Origin: Treponema sp.
GTDB taxonomy: Bacteria; Spirochaetota; Spirochaetia; Treponematales; Breznakiellaceae
Assembly (NCBI GenBank): GCA_031270205.1
Contig: JAISYA010000182.1
Coordinates: 1-6,354 of the forward strand
Direction: 5' to 3'
Length of the DNA: 6,354 nucleotides
Below are positions 1 to 5,919 of the stretch, piece after piece. Under the pieces are notes generated by a model that did no database searches, was not told where the DNA came from, and worked only from the letters and a program-made list of their open reading frames with translations. Position numbers and translations under genes: made by a program. How positions within the stretch are numbered: the first letter of the stretch is position 1; each line of letters opens with the position of its first letter.

Positions 1-1208
1 AACAGCGGCGTGAAGAGGTCGGTGGGGATTCCCAGCATCTTGTAGACAAAGCCGGAGTAAAAATCCACATTGGCGCAGATGTCCTTGGTCGAGCCTTTGA
101 TCTTTCTGAAGACTTCGGGGGTAAGGCGCTCAATAAGGCGGTAGAGGTTGAATTCCCCGGTGAGGTTCTTTTCCTCGGCGAGGGCGGCGGCTTTGTTGCG
201 CAGCAGCACCGCGCGGGGATCGGACCTGGTGTAGATGGCATGGCCCTGGCCGTAAATGAGGCCGGAGCCGTCGTAGGCCTCTCCCCGCAGTATCGCCGCC
301 AGATATGCCGCGACTTCTTCCTCACTCTCCCAGCGCTTCACGTTCCGCTTGATGTCTTCCATCATGCCCATGACCTTGATGTTGGCGCCGCCGTGCTTGA
401 AGCCCTTGAGGGAGCCTATCCCCGCGGCAATGGCGGAAAAAGTGTCGGTATCGGTGGAAGAAACAAGGTGTACCGCGAAGGTTGAGTTGTTTCCGCCGCC
501 GTGCTCCGCGTGCAGCACCAGGGCAAGGTCCAGCAGCTCCGCCTCAAGACGGGAGAACTTTTGATCCGGCCGGATCAGGGAGAGCATGGTTTCGGCGCTG
601 GAAGATCCCGGTTCGGGGAGGTGTATAAAGAGGCTTTCGTGATCGAAGTAGTGTTTTTTGGCCATGTAGGAATATGCCACTATGGTCGGGAAGCGGGCGA
701 TGAGTTCCAGGCACTGGCGGAGGACGTTTTCCGGGGACTGGTTTTCAGGGTCTTCGTCATAAGAGTACAGGGTGAGGACTGAGCGCGCCAGTTTGTTCAT
801 GATGTCTCTGGAGGGCGCCTTCATTATGGAGTCCTCGGCGAAACTTTTTGGCAGGGCCCGGCTGTTTCCGATAAGGGCGCTAAAGTCCGCAAGCACCTTT
901 TTGCCGGGAAGCTGGCCGAAAAGAAGGAGGTAGATTGTTTCCTCAAAGCAGAAGCGGCCTTCCTTCGTGGCGGCGGCGACCAGGGCCTCCACGTCTATAC
1001 CCCGGTAGTAGAGCTTGCCGTCCACGGGGACCTTTTCCCCTTCGTCAATGATATAGCCGTGTACATCGCCTATTCTGGTAAGCCCAACCAGCACGCCCGT
1101 GCCGTCGGCGTTTCGCAGACCCCGCTTGACGTTGTACCTGGCGTACAGATCAATATCTATATAGTCGTTCCCGGTAACACTGGCGATATAATCTTTAATG
1201 CCGCTCAT
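1..1208 (-). CDS. gltA: Citrate synthase family enzyme (citrate or 2-methylcitrate synthase), C-terminus cut by window edge
   Basis: Cytoplasmic enzyme that condenses acetyl-CoA (or propionyl-CoA, if a methylcitrate synthase) with oxaloacetate. I translated the minus strand from the ATG at 1208; 402 codons are visible and the frame runs off the left edge, so roughly the last 40-50 residues are missing. The family active site is present: HAEHGGGNNSTF (233-244), GFKHGGAN (269-276, catalytic His272), GQGHAIYTRSDPRA (320-333, catalytic His323) and NVDFYSG (380-386, catalytic Asp382). The His236-His272 spacing matches the pig enzyme. An N-terminal segment of about 65 residues precedes LYYRGIDVEAL (66-76), as in the longer citrate synthases of some anaerobes. 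The start lies 8 bases after the acyl-CoA synthetase stop, with AGGAA at 1214-1218 overlapping that stop. Family assignment is firm. Citrate versus 2-methylcitrate cannot be decided from motifs, so the symbol is provisional. Confidence 0.93.
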   Translation of the reverse strand, partial: MSGIKDYIASVTGNDYIDIDLYARYNVKRGLRNADGTGVLVGLTRIGDVHGYIIDEGEKVPVDGKLYYRGIDVEALVAAATKEGRFCFEETIYLLLFGQLPGKKVLADFSALIGNSRALPKSFAEDSIMKAPSRDIMNKLARSVLTLYSYDEDPENQSPENVLRQCLELIARFPTIVAYSYMAKKHYFDHESLFIHLPEPGSSSAETMLSLIRPDQKFSRLEAELLDLALVLHAEHGGGNNSTFAVHLVSSTDTDTFSAIAAGIGSLKGFKHGGANIKVMGMMEDIKRNVKRWESEEEVAAYLAAILRGEAYDGSGLIYGQGHAIYTRSDPRAVLLRNKAAALAEEKNLTGEFNLYRLIERLTPEVFRKIKGSTKDICANVDFYSGFVYKMLGIPTDLFTPL

Positions 1209-1213
1209 ACCGG

Positions 1214-1218
1214 TTCCT
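1214..1218 (-). promoter_or_regulatory. Ribosome binding site of the citrate synthase gene, fused to the upstream stop
   Basis: AGGAA lies five bases before the ATG at 1208. It shares its first two bases with the TAG stop of the acyl-CoA synthetase (1217-1219), so a terminating ribosome sits on the next gene's initiation site. This suggests translational coupling of the two enzymes. Confidence 0.6.
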
Positions 1219-3064
1219 ATTGAACGTCTTCTTCCCGAATCTGCACCCGGCGGATCTTGCCGCTGATGGTCTTGGGAAGTTCGCTGACAAATTCTATGAT
1301 CCGTGGATACTTGTAGGGGGCGGTGGTCTTCTTGACGTGGTTCTGCAGTTCCAGTTTGAGTTCCTCCGACGCGATGTAGCCTTTGGCGGTTACCACTGTC
1401 GCCTTTACCACCGTGCCCCGGTCCGGATCGGGGACGCCGGTGATGGCGCACTCCAGCACCGCCGGATGTTCCATGAGGGCGCTTTCCACCTCAAAAGGCC
1501 CGATACGGTAACCGGAGCTTTTGATCACGTCGTCGGCGCGGCCCACGAACCAGAAATAGCCGTCCTCGTCTTTCCAGGCCATATCGCCGGTGTAGTAAAT
1601 GTCGTCGTGCCACACGCTTGAGGTTAGGGCTTCGTCACGGTAATAGCCGCCGAACATGCCCCAGGGCTTGCGCCTGTCCGTGCGTACCACGATCTGCCCT
1701 TCCTCGCCCATGCCGCAGGAAGAGCCGTCTTCCCGAATCAGGTCGATGTCGTAGCCCGGCGAAGGCTTTCCCATAGAGCCGGGTTTTGGTTCAAGGCCGG
1801 GCCATGTGCAGAGCGTTACGGTAAGCTCGGTCTGGCCGTAAGATTCCCGCAGTTTGAGGCCGGTAGCGGCGCGGAACTTTTCGTAGATTTCGGGATTCAG
1901 CGGCTCGCCCGCCACCGTGCAGGTCTTAAGGGCGGAAAAGTCGTATTTGGCAAGATCCTCTTTGATAAAGAAACGGTACACCGTGGGAGGAGCGCAGAAG
2001 GTAGTGACTTTGTACTTGCTGATGATGTCCAGCATGGCGGAAGGCACAAAGCGGTCATAATCGTACACAAAGATCGCGGTTCCGCAGATCCACTGGCCGT
2101 AGATCTTTCCCCAGGCGGCTTTTGCCCAGCCGGTGTCGGCCACGGTGAGATGCAGGCCGCCCGGCACGACCTGGTGCCAGTATTTGGCGGTAGCGATATG
2201 CCCCAGGGGATAGGCGTAATCGTGGCTGACCATTTTGGGCATGCCGGTTGTGCCGGAGGTAAAATAAAGCAGCATGATGTCGCTGTTGGCATTGGCCTGG
2301 GCGGGCCGCTTGAAGCGGGCGGGGGCTTTTTCCATAAGCAAGCTGAAATCATTCCAGGACAGGACGGCCCCCGGCATGGGAACCGGGCGGCGCGCCGCGT
2401 CAGCGCCGAACAGTCCGGCAGCTCCGTCGGTGACGCTGCCGCTAAAATCGCCGGCGCCGCTTTTTGGTTCGGAGCGGGCCTGAAAAAGCTCCGCGGCCTG
2501 CTTTGCCGGATCAAAGCCTTCGGGATCATGGACGGAGCGGACAAACGCCTTGTAGCGCAGCGAAGATCCCTCTGAAGAATGGGAGTCCCGTTCCAGTATC
2601 GCCCTGGCCTCGTCTACCCGGTACATGAGTTCGGGATCGTCCACACAGATGACGCCGGCAATGTCGGCGGCGTTGCAGCGGTACACGAGGTCCTTGGTGG
2701 TAAGGAGATGTGTGGCGGGAATGGCGACAGCCCCCAGTTTGTGGAGGGCCAGGAGCACCGGCCAGTATTCCCAGCGGCGCTTCAGGATCAGCATCACCGG
2801 GTCTCCCCTGCCGACGCCCGCTTCGCGTAAGGCGTTGGCGGCTTTATCCGAAAGCGTTTTTATATCAGCGTAGGTAAAAGAGGCTTCCGCGCCCTTCTCG
2901 TCGCACCAGACCAGGGCCTTTTCGCCGCCCTTTTCCGCGGCAAGCGCGTCAATTACGTCATAGGCAAAGTTAAAATGATCGGGGATGTTCACCGAAAAAT
3001 TCGCGTAAAAATCCCCGTAAGAGTCAAATTCCGTTTTGGGTAAATAGTTGTCAAGCAAATTCAC
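1217..3064 (-). CDS. AMP-forming acyl-CoA synthetase, medium-chain (ACSM-like) type, with an internal insertion
   Basis: 615 residues; a member of the ANL superfamily that activates a carboxylate with ATP to an acyl-adenylate and then an acyl-CoA in the cytoplasm. Visible motifs: the phosphate-binding loop YFTSGTTGMPK (267-277); DTGWAKAAWGKIYGQW (310-325), typical of medium-chain synthetases; ESYGQTE (407-413); YTGD (491-494); the hinge GRADDVIKSSGYR (508-520); and PKTISGKIRR (597-606) with the catalytic Lys603 of the mobile C-terminal domain. All core elements are intact. The protein is about 60 residues longer than the usual 550 or so; the excess lies around residues 158-233, a Gly/Ala/Ser-rich stretch. 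The start is GTG at 3064: an in-frame TAA directly precedes it and GAGGAG lies seven bases upstream. It is sandwiched between an XRE-cupin regulator and a citrate synthase. The true substrate (acetate, propionate, branched or medium-chain acid) cannot be read from the sequence. Confidence 0.95.
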   Translation of the reverse strand: MNLLDNYLPKTEFDSYGDFYANFSVNIPDHFNFAYDVIDALAAEKGGEKALVWCDEKGAEASFTYADIKTLSDKAANALREAGVGRGDPVMLILKRRWEYWPVLLALHKLGAVAIPATHLLTTKDLVYRCNAADIAGVICVDDPELMYRVDEARAILERDSHSSEGSSLRYKAFVRSVHDPEGFDPAKQAAELFQARSEPKSGAGDFSGSVTDGAAGLFGADAARRPVPMPGAVLSWNDFSLLMEKAPARFKRPAQANANSDIMLLYFTSGTTGMPKMVSHDYAYPLGHIATAKYWHQVVPGGLHLTVADTGWAKAAWGKIYGQWICGTAIFVYDYDRFVPSAMLDIISKYKVTTFCAPPTVYRFFIKEDLAKYDFSALKTCTVAGEPLNPEIYEKFRAATGLKLRESYGQTELTVTLCTWPGLEPKPGSMGKPSPGYDIDLIREDGSSCGMGEEGQIVVRTDRRKPWGMFGGYYRDEALTSSVWHDDIYYTGDMAWKDEDGYFWFVGRADDVIKSSGYRIGPFEVESALMEHPAVLECAITGVPDPDRGTVVKATVVTAKGYIASEELKLELQNHVKKTTAPYKYPRIIEFVSELPKTISGKIRRVQIREEDVQ

Positions 3065-3071
3065 TTATGTA

Positions 3072-3077
3072 CTCCTC
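3072..3077 (-). promoter_or_regulatory. Ribosome binding site fixing the GTG start of the acyl-CoA synthetase
   Basis: GAGGAG lies seven bases before the GTG at 3064. The codon just before that GTG is an in-frame TAA, so translation cannot start further upstream in this frame. The site sits in the 27-base gap after the regulator gene, the longest gap in the window. I see no clear promoter or hairpin in that gap. Confidence 0.75.
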
Positions 3078-3091
3078 AATAGATACTGCCG

Positions 3092-3646
3092 CTACAGCAC
3101 CACCGCCAAAAAGCGGGCCGGTTTTCCGCCGAGAGCTTTCATTCCGTGCGGTTCATTGGAATCATAATACAGGCAGTCGCCGGGACCGAGTTCCATCTCG
3201 TGGCCGCCGACAGAAATGAGGAGCCGGCCTTCAAGCACATAATCGAACTCCTGTCCCGAATGGGTGTTGAGGCTTAAGGGTTTATGCTCCGTTTCGGGAT
3301 TCGCCTCCACCAGGAAAGGCTCGGCTTTCTTGCGGTGAAAATTGTAGGCCAGGTTCCAGTAGGCGTACATGGGCCGGCGGCTTACCTCCGGGGCCTGTCC
3401 CGCTTTGGTAAGGCAAAAGGTTTTTAATTTGGAAGTGTCTCCGCTTACCAGCTCGGAAAGGTCCACCTTGAAACGGGCGGCGATTTCCACCAATACGCCG
3501 ATGGGGAAATCCTTTTCCCCGGTTTCCCAGGCGTTATACTCCGCCGGATCAAAACCCAATTCCCGCGCCAGCGTCTCGGAGGAAATCGCCTCTATTTCAC
3601 GCAATACCCGCACCCGCGCGGTAATTTCCGCTACGTCTTCTTTCAT
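3092..3646 (-). CDS. XRE-family transcriptional regulator with C-terminal cupin sensor domain
   Basis: 184 residues, the usual size for the HTH-XRE plus cupin_2 architecture. Residues 10-67 form the DNA-binding domain: the recognition region runs from about Ser22 to Trp40 and is followed by the ETG seen in many XRE proteins. Residues 95-184 form a small beta-barrel cupin. Motif 1 reads NTHSGQEFDYVLEG (127-140) and motif 2 covers GPGDCLYYDSNEPHG (154-168). Potential metal ligands are His129, Glu133 and His167; the first His of the usual HxH pair is Asn127, so metal binding may be altered or absent. The likely role is a cytoplasmic ligand-responsive regulator. Lying immediately before an acyl-CoA synthetase and a citrate synthase, it probably controls them and may sense an acid or acyl-CoA, but this is inferred from position only. 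The ATG at 3646 has GGAG at 3653-3656, 11 bases after the rpiA stop. Confidence 0.9.
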   Translation of the reverse strand: MKEDVAEITARVRVLREIEAISSETLARELGFDPAEYNAWETGEKDFPIGVLVEIAARFKVDLSELVSGDTSKLKTFCLTKAGQAPEVSRRPMYAYWNLAYNFHRKKAEPFLVEANPETEHKPLSLNTHSGQEFDYVLEGRLLISVGGHEMELGPGDCLYYDSNEPHGMKALGGKPARFLAVVL

Positions 3647-3650
3647 TATT

Positions 3651-3656
3651 TTCTCC
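3651..3656 (-). promoter_or_regulatory. Ribosome binding site of the XRE-cupin regulator gene
   Basis: GGAGAA lies four bases before the ATG at 3646 (the GGAG core is six bases away), inside the 11-base gap after the rpiA stop codon. The short spacing supports co-transcription with rpiA. Confidence 0.65.
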
Positions 3657-3657
3657 G

Positions 3658-4386
3658 TTAGCTTCTAACTTCTACCGTCCCGTTTGAACGGGCTATGTAT
3701 ACTACGGGGCGGATACGGGTAAAATACCCGTTTTCCACCACACCGGGGATCCGGTTCAAATCTGTTTCCAGCGCGGCCGGATCAACCGGGGAAGCGAAAC
3801 GGATGTCCAGAATGATGTTTCCATGTTCGGTGATAACCGGCCCGGCCTTCCGCAGCGCTTCGCGTAACGCCACAGCCGCGCCCAGTTTTTCCAGAGCCTT
3901 GCCCGCCTGCACCCTGGCTTCGGGAACCACTTCCACCGGAACGGGAAAACCCATGCCCAAATGGGCGGCGAGTTTTGATTCATCCACGGTTATGGCGTAT
4001 GACGCCGAGGCATAGGCGGCGATCTTTTCAATCAATAAGGCGCCGCCGCCGCCTTTTATCAGATAATTTTGCGGATCAACCTCGTCCGCGCCGTCGATGG
4101 TCAGGTCAAGCCCCGCCGACATCTCACGGGAATTGAGCGGGTAGAAAGGTATCCCCCCATTTTCGCACTCAATCTCCGCCTGAAAACTCGTGGCAAAAGC
4201 GCTGATGTCCTTCAGAATACCCCGTGACATAAGCTCGCCCACCCGGCGGATCGCGTGGACGGCGGTGGAGCCCGTACCCAGTCCCAGCTTCATGCCGCTT
4301 TTCACCAAAGAGTCAACCGCCGCCCTGCCCGCGGCTTCTTTCATCCGCAGCGCATCGGACTTTACGGCGTCTGTCTGTTGCTGCAT
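3658..4386 (-). CDS. rpiA: Ribose-5-phosphate isomerase A
   Basis: 242 residues (E. coli RpiA has 219). It interconverts ribose 5-phosphate and ribulose 5-phosphate in the non-oxidative pentose phosphate pathway, in the cytoplasm. Diagnostic motifs are the phosphate-binding GLGTGSTA (35-42), DGADEVD (98-104) and KGGGGALLIEK (111-121). The residues equivalent to E. coli Asp81, Asp84, Lys94 and Glu103 are Asp98, Asp101, Lys111 and Glu120, with identical spacing. PVPVEVVPEA (148-157), HGNIILD (188-194) and IPGVVENG (213-220) are also typical. The frame is open up to an ATG at 4494, but that extension overlaps the end of aroDE and is unlike RpiA. I chose the ATG at 4386, four bases after the aroDE stop, with AGGAG at 4398-4402. 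An inner ATG at 4344 (Met15) lacks a visible SD. Adjacency to aroDE fits erythrose 4-phosphate supply to the shikimate pathway. Confidence 0.96.
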   Translation of the reverse strand: MQQQTDAVKSDALRMKEAAGRAAVDSLVKSGMKLGLGTGSTAVHAIRRVGELMSRGILKDISAFATSFQAEIECENGGIPFYPLNSREMSAGLDLTIDGADEVDPQNYLIKGGGGALLIEKIAAYASASYAITVDESKLAAHLGMGFPVPVEVVPEARVQAGKALEKLGAAVALREALRKAGPVITEHGNIILDIRFASPVDPAALETDLNRIPGVVENGYFTRIRPVVYIARSNGTVEVRS

Positions 4387-4390
4387 ACTT

Positions 4391-5908
4391 CTAAAAACTC
4401 CTGTCGAATTGGACACGGGATACCAACTGCGCCGGAAATTCCTTTCCCATAAATTGGGTGTACTGATAACGCGCCTGGCGAATAAGCATATCATATCCGT
4501 TGATGTATTTACAACCGGCGGCGGCGGCGCGCTTCAGGAAAGGCGTCATCTCCGGTTTATACACCAGGTCCATCACCGCCTCCTTTCCGGAGAAGGCATA
4601 GCCTTCCAGCGGATCGTCCGCACCGCTTCCCTCCATGCCCGCCGAGGTGGTCTGGATCAGTATATCCTGATATTTATGTATCATTTCGATTCCCCGGTTG
4701 TCCAGGCCGCCCCAGACGAAATTATAGGGGGCGGCCAGGTCTCTGGCTTTATGGACGGTACGGTTCAGAATCAGGGCCTTGCCGTTCAGACGGTGCACTT
4801 CGGAGGCCGCCGCCCTGGCAACGCCGCCCGCGCCGATGATCGTAATCTTCCGCCGCTTGAGGTTTTTCCTGCCGATAAATTCCAGGAGGGAATCCGAAAA
4901 GCCCCCGGTATCGGTGTTGCTCCCGAACCAGCCCGCCGGGCAGCGGCTCAGGGTGTTGCACGCGCCGATGGATTGCACTTCGGCGGATTGTTCGCCCAAA
5001 AACGGAAGCACCGCCTCTTTGTAGGGAACCGTTACCGAGACGCCGGAAACCCCCAGTTCCTGGGCAAGTTCCATAAAGCCGTCGATGGAATCCGCGGGGA
5101 AGGGCGCGTAGACCGCGTCAATATCCTCAAGGGCGAAAACGGTGTTAAAGAATCGCGGGCTGGCGCTGGCCTTGAGGGGACGCCCGACCACGCCGTACAC
5201 TTTGGTATGCTGGCTGATCTTCCTGAAACGGTAGAGATCCGCCAGTTCCCGCACGTCAAGTTGGCCCGCGGCCGCCGACGGGGCGTCCGGCTCTGAAAGG
5301 GCGCTCGTATAACTCAGGTAGGAGCCGAATCTTTCGGCGAGGATTCGGCTGTACACGCCGTAATGTCCCATAGCGATCAGGATTTTTTCCTGGGCGCACT
5401 CCCTTCCCGCCCGGAGCAGGCGGAGTACGTCCGGGGTGGAATTGGCCGTTATCGCCGCCTTGACCAGCTCGTCGCCCGTGCGGGCCATATTGCGGATTTT
5501 CGCGCCCAGGTTCTCTTCAACGCCGCGCGTGTTATGGTAAGAACGGATGATCCTCGTGCCGAAAGTACGGGCCGCCTCTTCCAGGCTGGGCACGTTGAGG
5601 TCTTCCTCAATATCGACAAAGGCGAAATTGCGCCGCCGGTCGGCGTCGGCATAGGCAAGGCCCCGCGCGAGCAGGTTCACCCTCGTCCCCTCGCCGCCGG
5701 TAAAATGCCCGCCGTCAATATCCCTGCGGATCGTCAGAATCACCGGCAGGGCCGCCTGTTCGGGAAAGCGCCGGATAAGTAGCCGCTCGTTGGGATCAAG
5801 ACAGTCCACCCGCAGCTCCGCCAGATCGGCATAGCGCCGGTATTTGTGTAAAATTTCCAGATTCCGCTCTATGGTATTCGCGGTCAGGCACAGACAGATT
5901 TTCGCCAC
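4391..5908 (-). CDS. aroDE: Bifunctional type I 3-dehydroquinate dehydratase / shikimate 5-dehydrogenase (AroD-AroE fusion)
   Basis: 505 residues; catalyses 3-dehydroquinate to 3-dehydroshikimate, then NADPH-dependent reduction to shikimate. Residues 1-230 are a type I (Schiff-base) dehydratase: ELRVD (31-35), FVDIEED (97-103), SYHNT (123-127) with the probable catalytic His125, Lys150 as the probable Schiff-base lysine, GVYSR (184-188), and AAAGQLD (212-218). Residues 236-505 are the dehydrogenase: RPLKASASP (243-251) with the conserved Ser248 and Ser250, VTVPYKE (292-298) with catalytic Lys297, GACNTL (315-320), SNTDTGG (330-336) with catalytic Asp333, the nucleotide-binding GAGGVARA (359-366), NRT (382-384) typical of NADP preference, and Gln478. 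The loop that usually reads NPxxHSxSP has Arg for Asn and Ala for His. Start: GTG at 5908, three codons after an in-frame TAG, with AGGGAGG just upstream. Both active sites look intact, so a working two-step enzyme is likely. Confidence 0.96.
   Translation of the reverse strand: MAKICLCLTANTIERNLEILHKYRRYADLAELRVDCLDPNERLLIRRFPEQAALPVILTIRRDIDGGHFTGGEGTRVNLLARGLAYADADRRRNFAFVDIEEDLNVPSLEEAARTFGTRIIRSYHNTRGVEENLGAKIRNMARTGDELVKAAITANSTPDVLRLLRAGRECAQEKILIAMGHYGVYSRILAERFGSYLSYTSALSEPDAPSAAAGQLDVRELADLYRFRKISQHTKVYGVVGRPLKASASPRFFNTVFALEDIDAVYAPFPADSIDGFMELAQELGVSGVSVTVPYKEAVLPFLGEQSAEVQSIGACNTLSRCPAGWFGSNTDTGGFSDSLLEFIGRKNLKRRKITIIGAGGVARAAASEVHRLNGKALILNRTVHKARDLAAPYNFVWGGLDNRGIEMIHKYQDILIQTTSAGMEGSGADDPLEGYAFSGKEAVMDLVYKPEMTPFLKRAAAAGCKYINGYDMLIRQARYQYTQFMGKEFPAQLVSRVQFDRSF
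4398..4402 (-). promoter_or_regulatory. Ribosome binding site supporting the 242-residue rpiA start
   Basis: AGGAG lies 11 bases before the ATG at 4386, inside the last codons of aroDE. The spacing is somewhat long, but this is the only SD-like element near a start codon consistent with the RpiA family N-terminus. It implies rpiA is translated in step with aroDE. Confidence 0.5.
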
Positions 5909-5912
5909 AAAG

Positions 5913-5919
5913 CCTCCCT
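5913..5919 (-). promoter_or_regulatory. Ribosome binding site fixing the GTG start of aroDE
   Basis: AGGGAGG, the strongest SD in the window, lies four bases before the GTG at 5908 and overlaps the TAG stop (5918-5920) of the upstream gene. That TAG is in the same frame as aroDE, three codons before the GTG, so no earlier aroDE start is possible. Confidence 0.75.

Noticed and set aside
240..782. Plus-strand open frames at the left end (240-485, 349-564, 501-782)
   Set aside because: They are antisense to the citrate synthase, whose minus-strand frame is continuous with all catalytic motifs in this region.
1897..2544. A 215-codon open frame on the minus strand in a second frame of the acyl-CoA synthetase gene
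   Set aside because: It is Pro/Ser/Arg-rich and motif-free, and it lies wholly inside the synthetase, whose own frame carries the ATP-binding loop in this same stretch.
3065..3091. A promoter, operator or terminator in the longest intergenic gap
   Set aside because: Apart from the SD, these 27 bases show no inverted repeat, no T-run after a stem and no convincing -10/-35 pair.
4387..4494. A longer rpiA start giving 278 residues
   Set aside because: The extra 36 residues overlap the end of aroDE in another frame and do not resemble any RpiA N-terminus. The ATG at 4386 has an SD and fits the family length.
4190..5296. A 368-codon open frame on the plus strand
   Set aside because: It lies antisense to rpiA and aroDE, both of which have complete motif sets. 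Its translation is Arg/Gly/His-rich without any recognisable domain, as expected for the reverse frame of GC-rich coding DNA.
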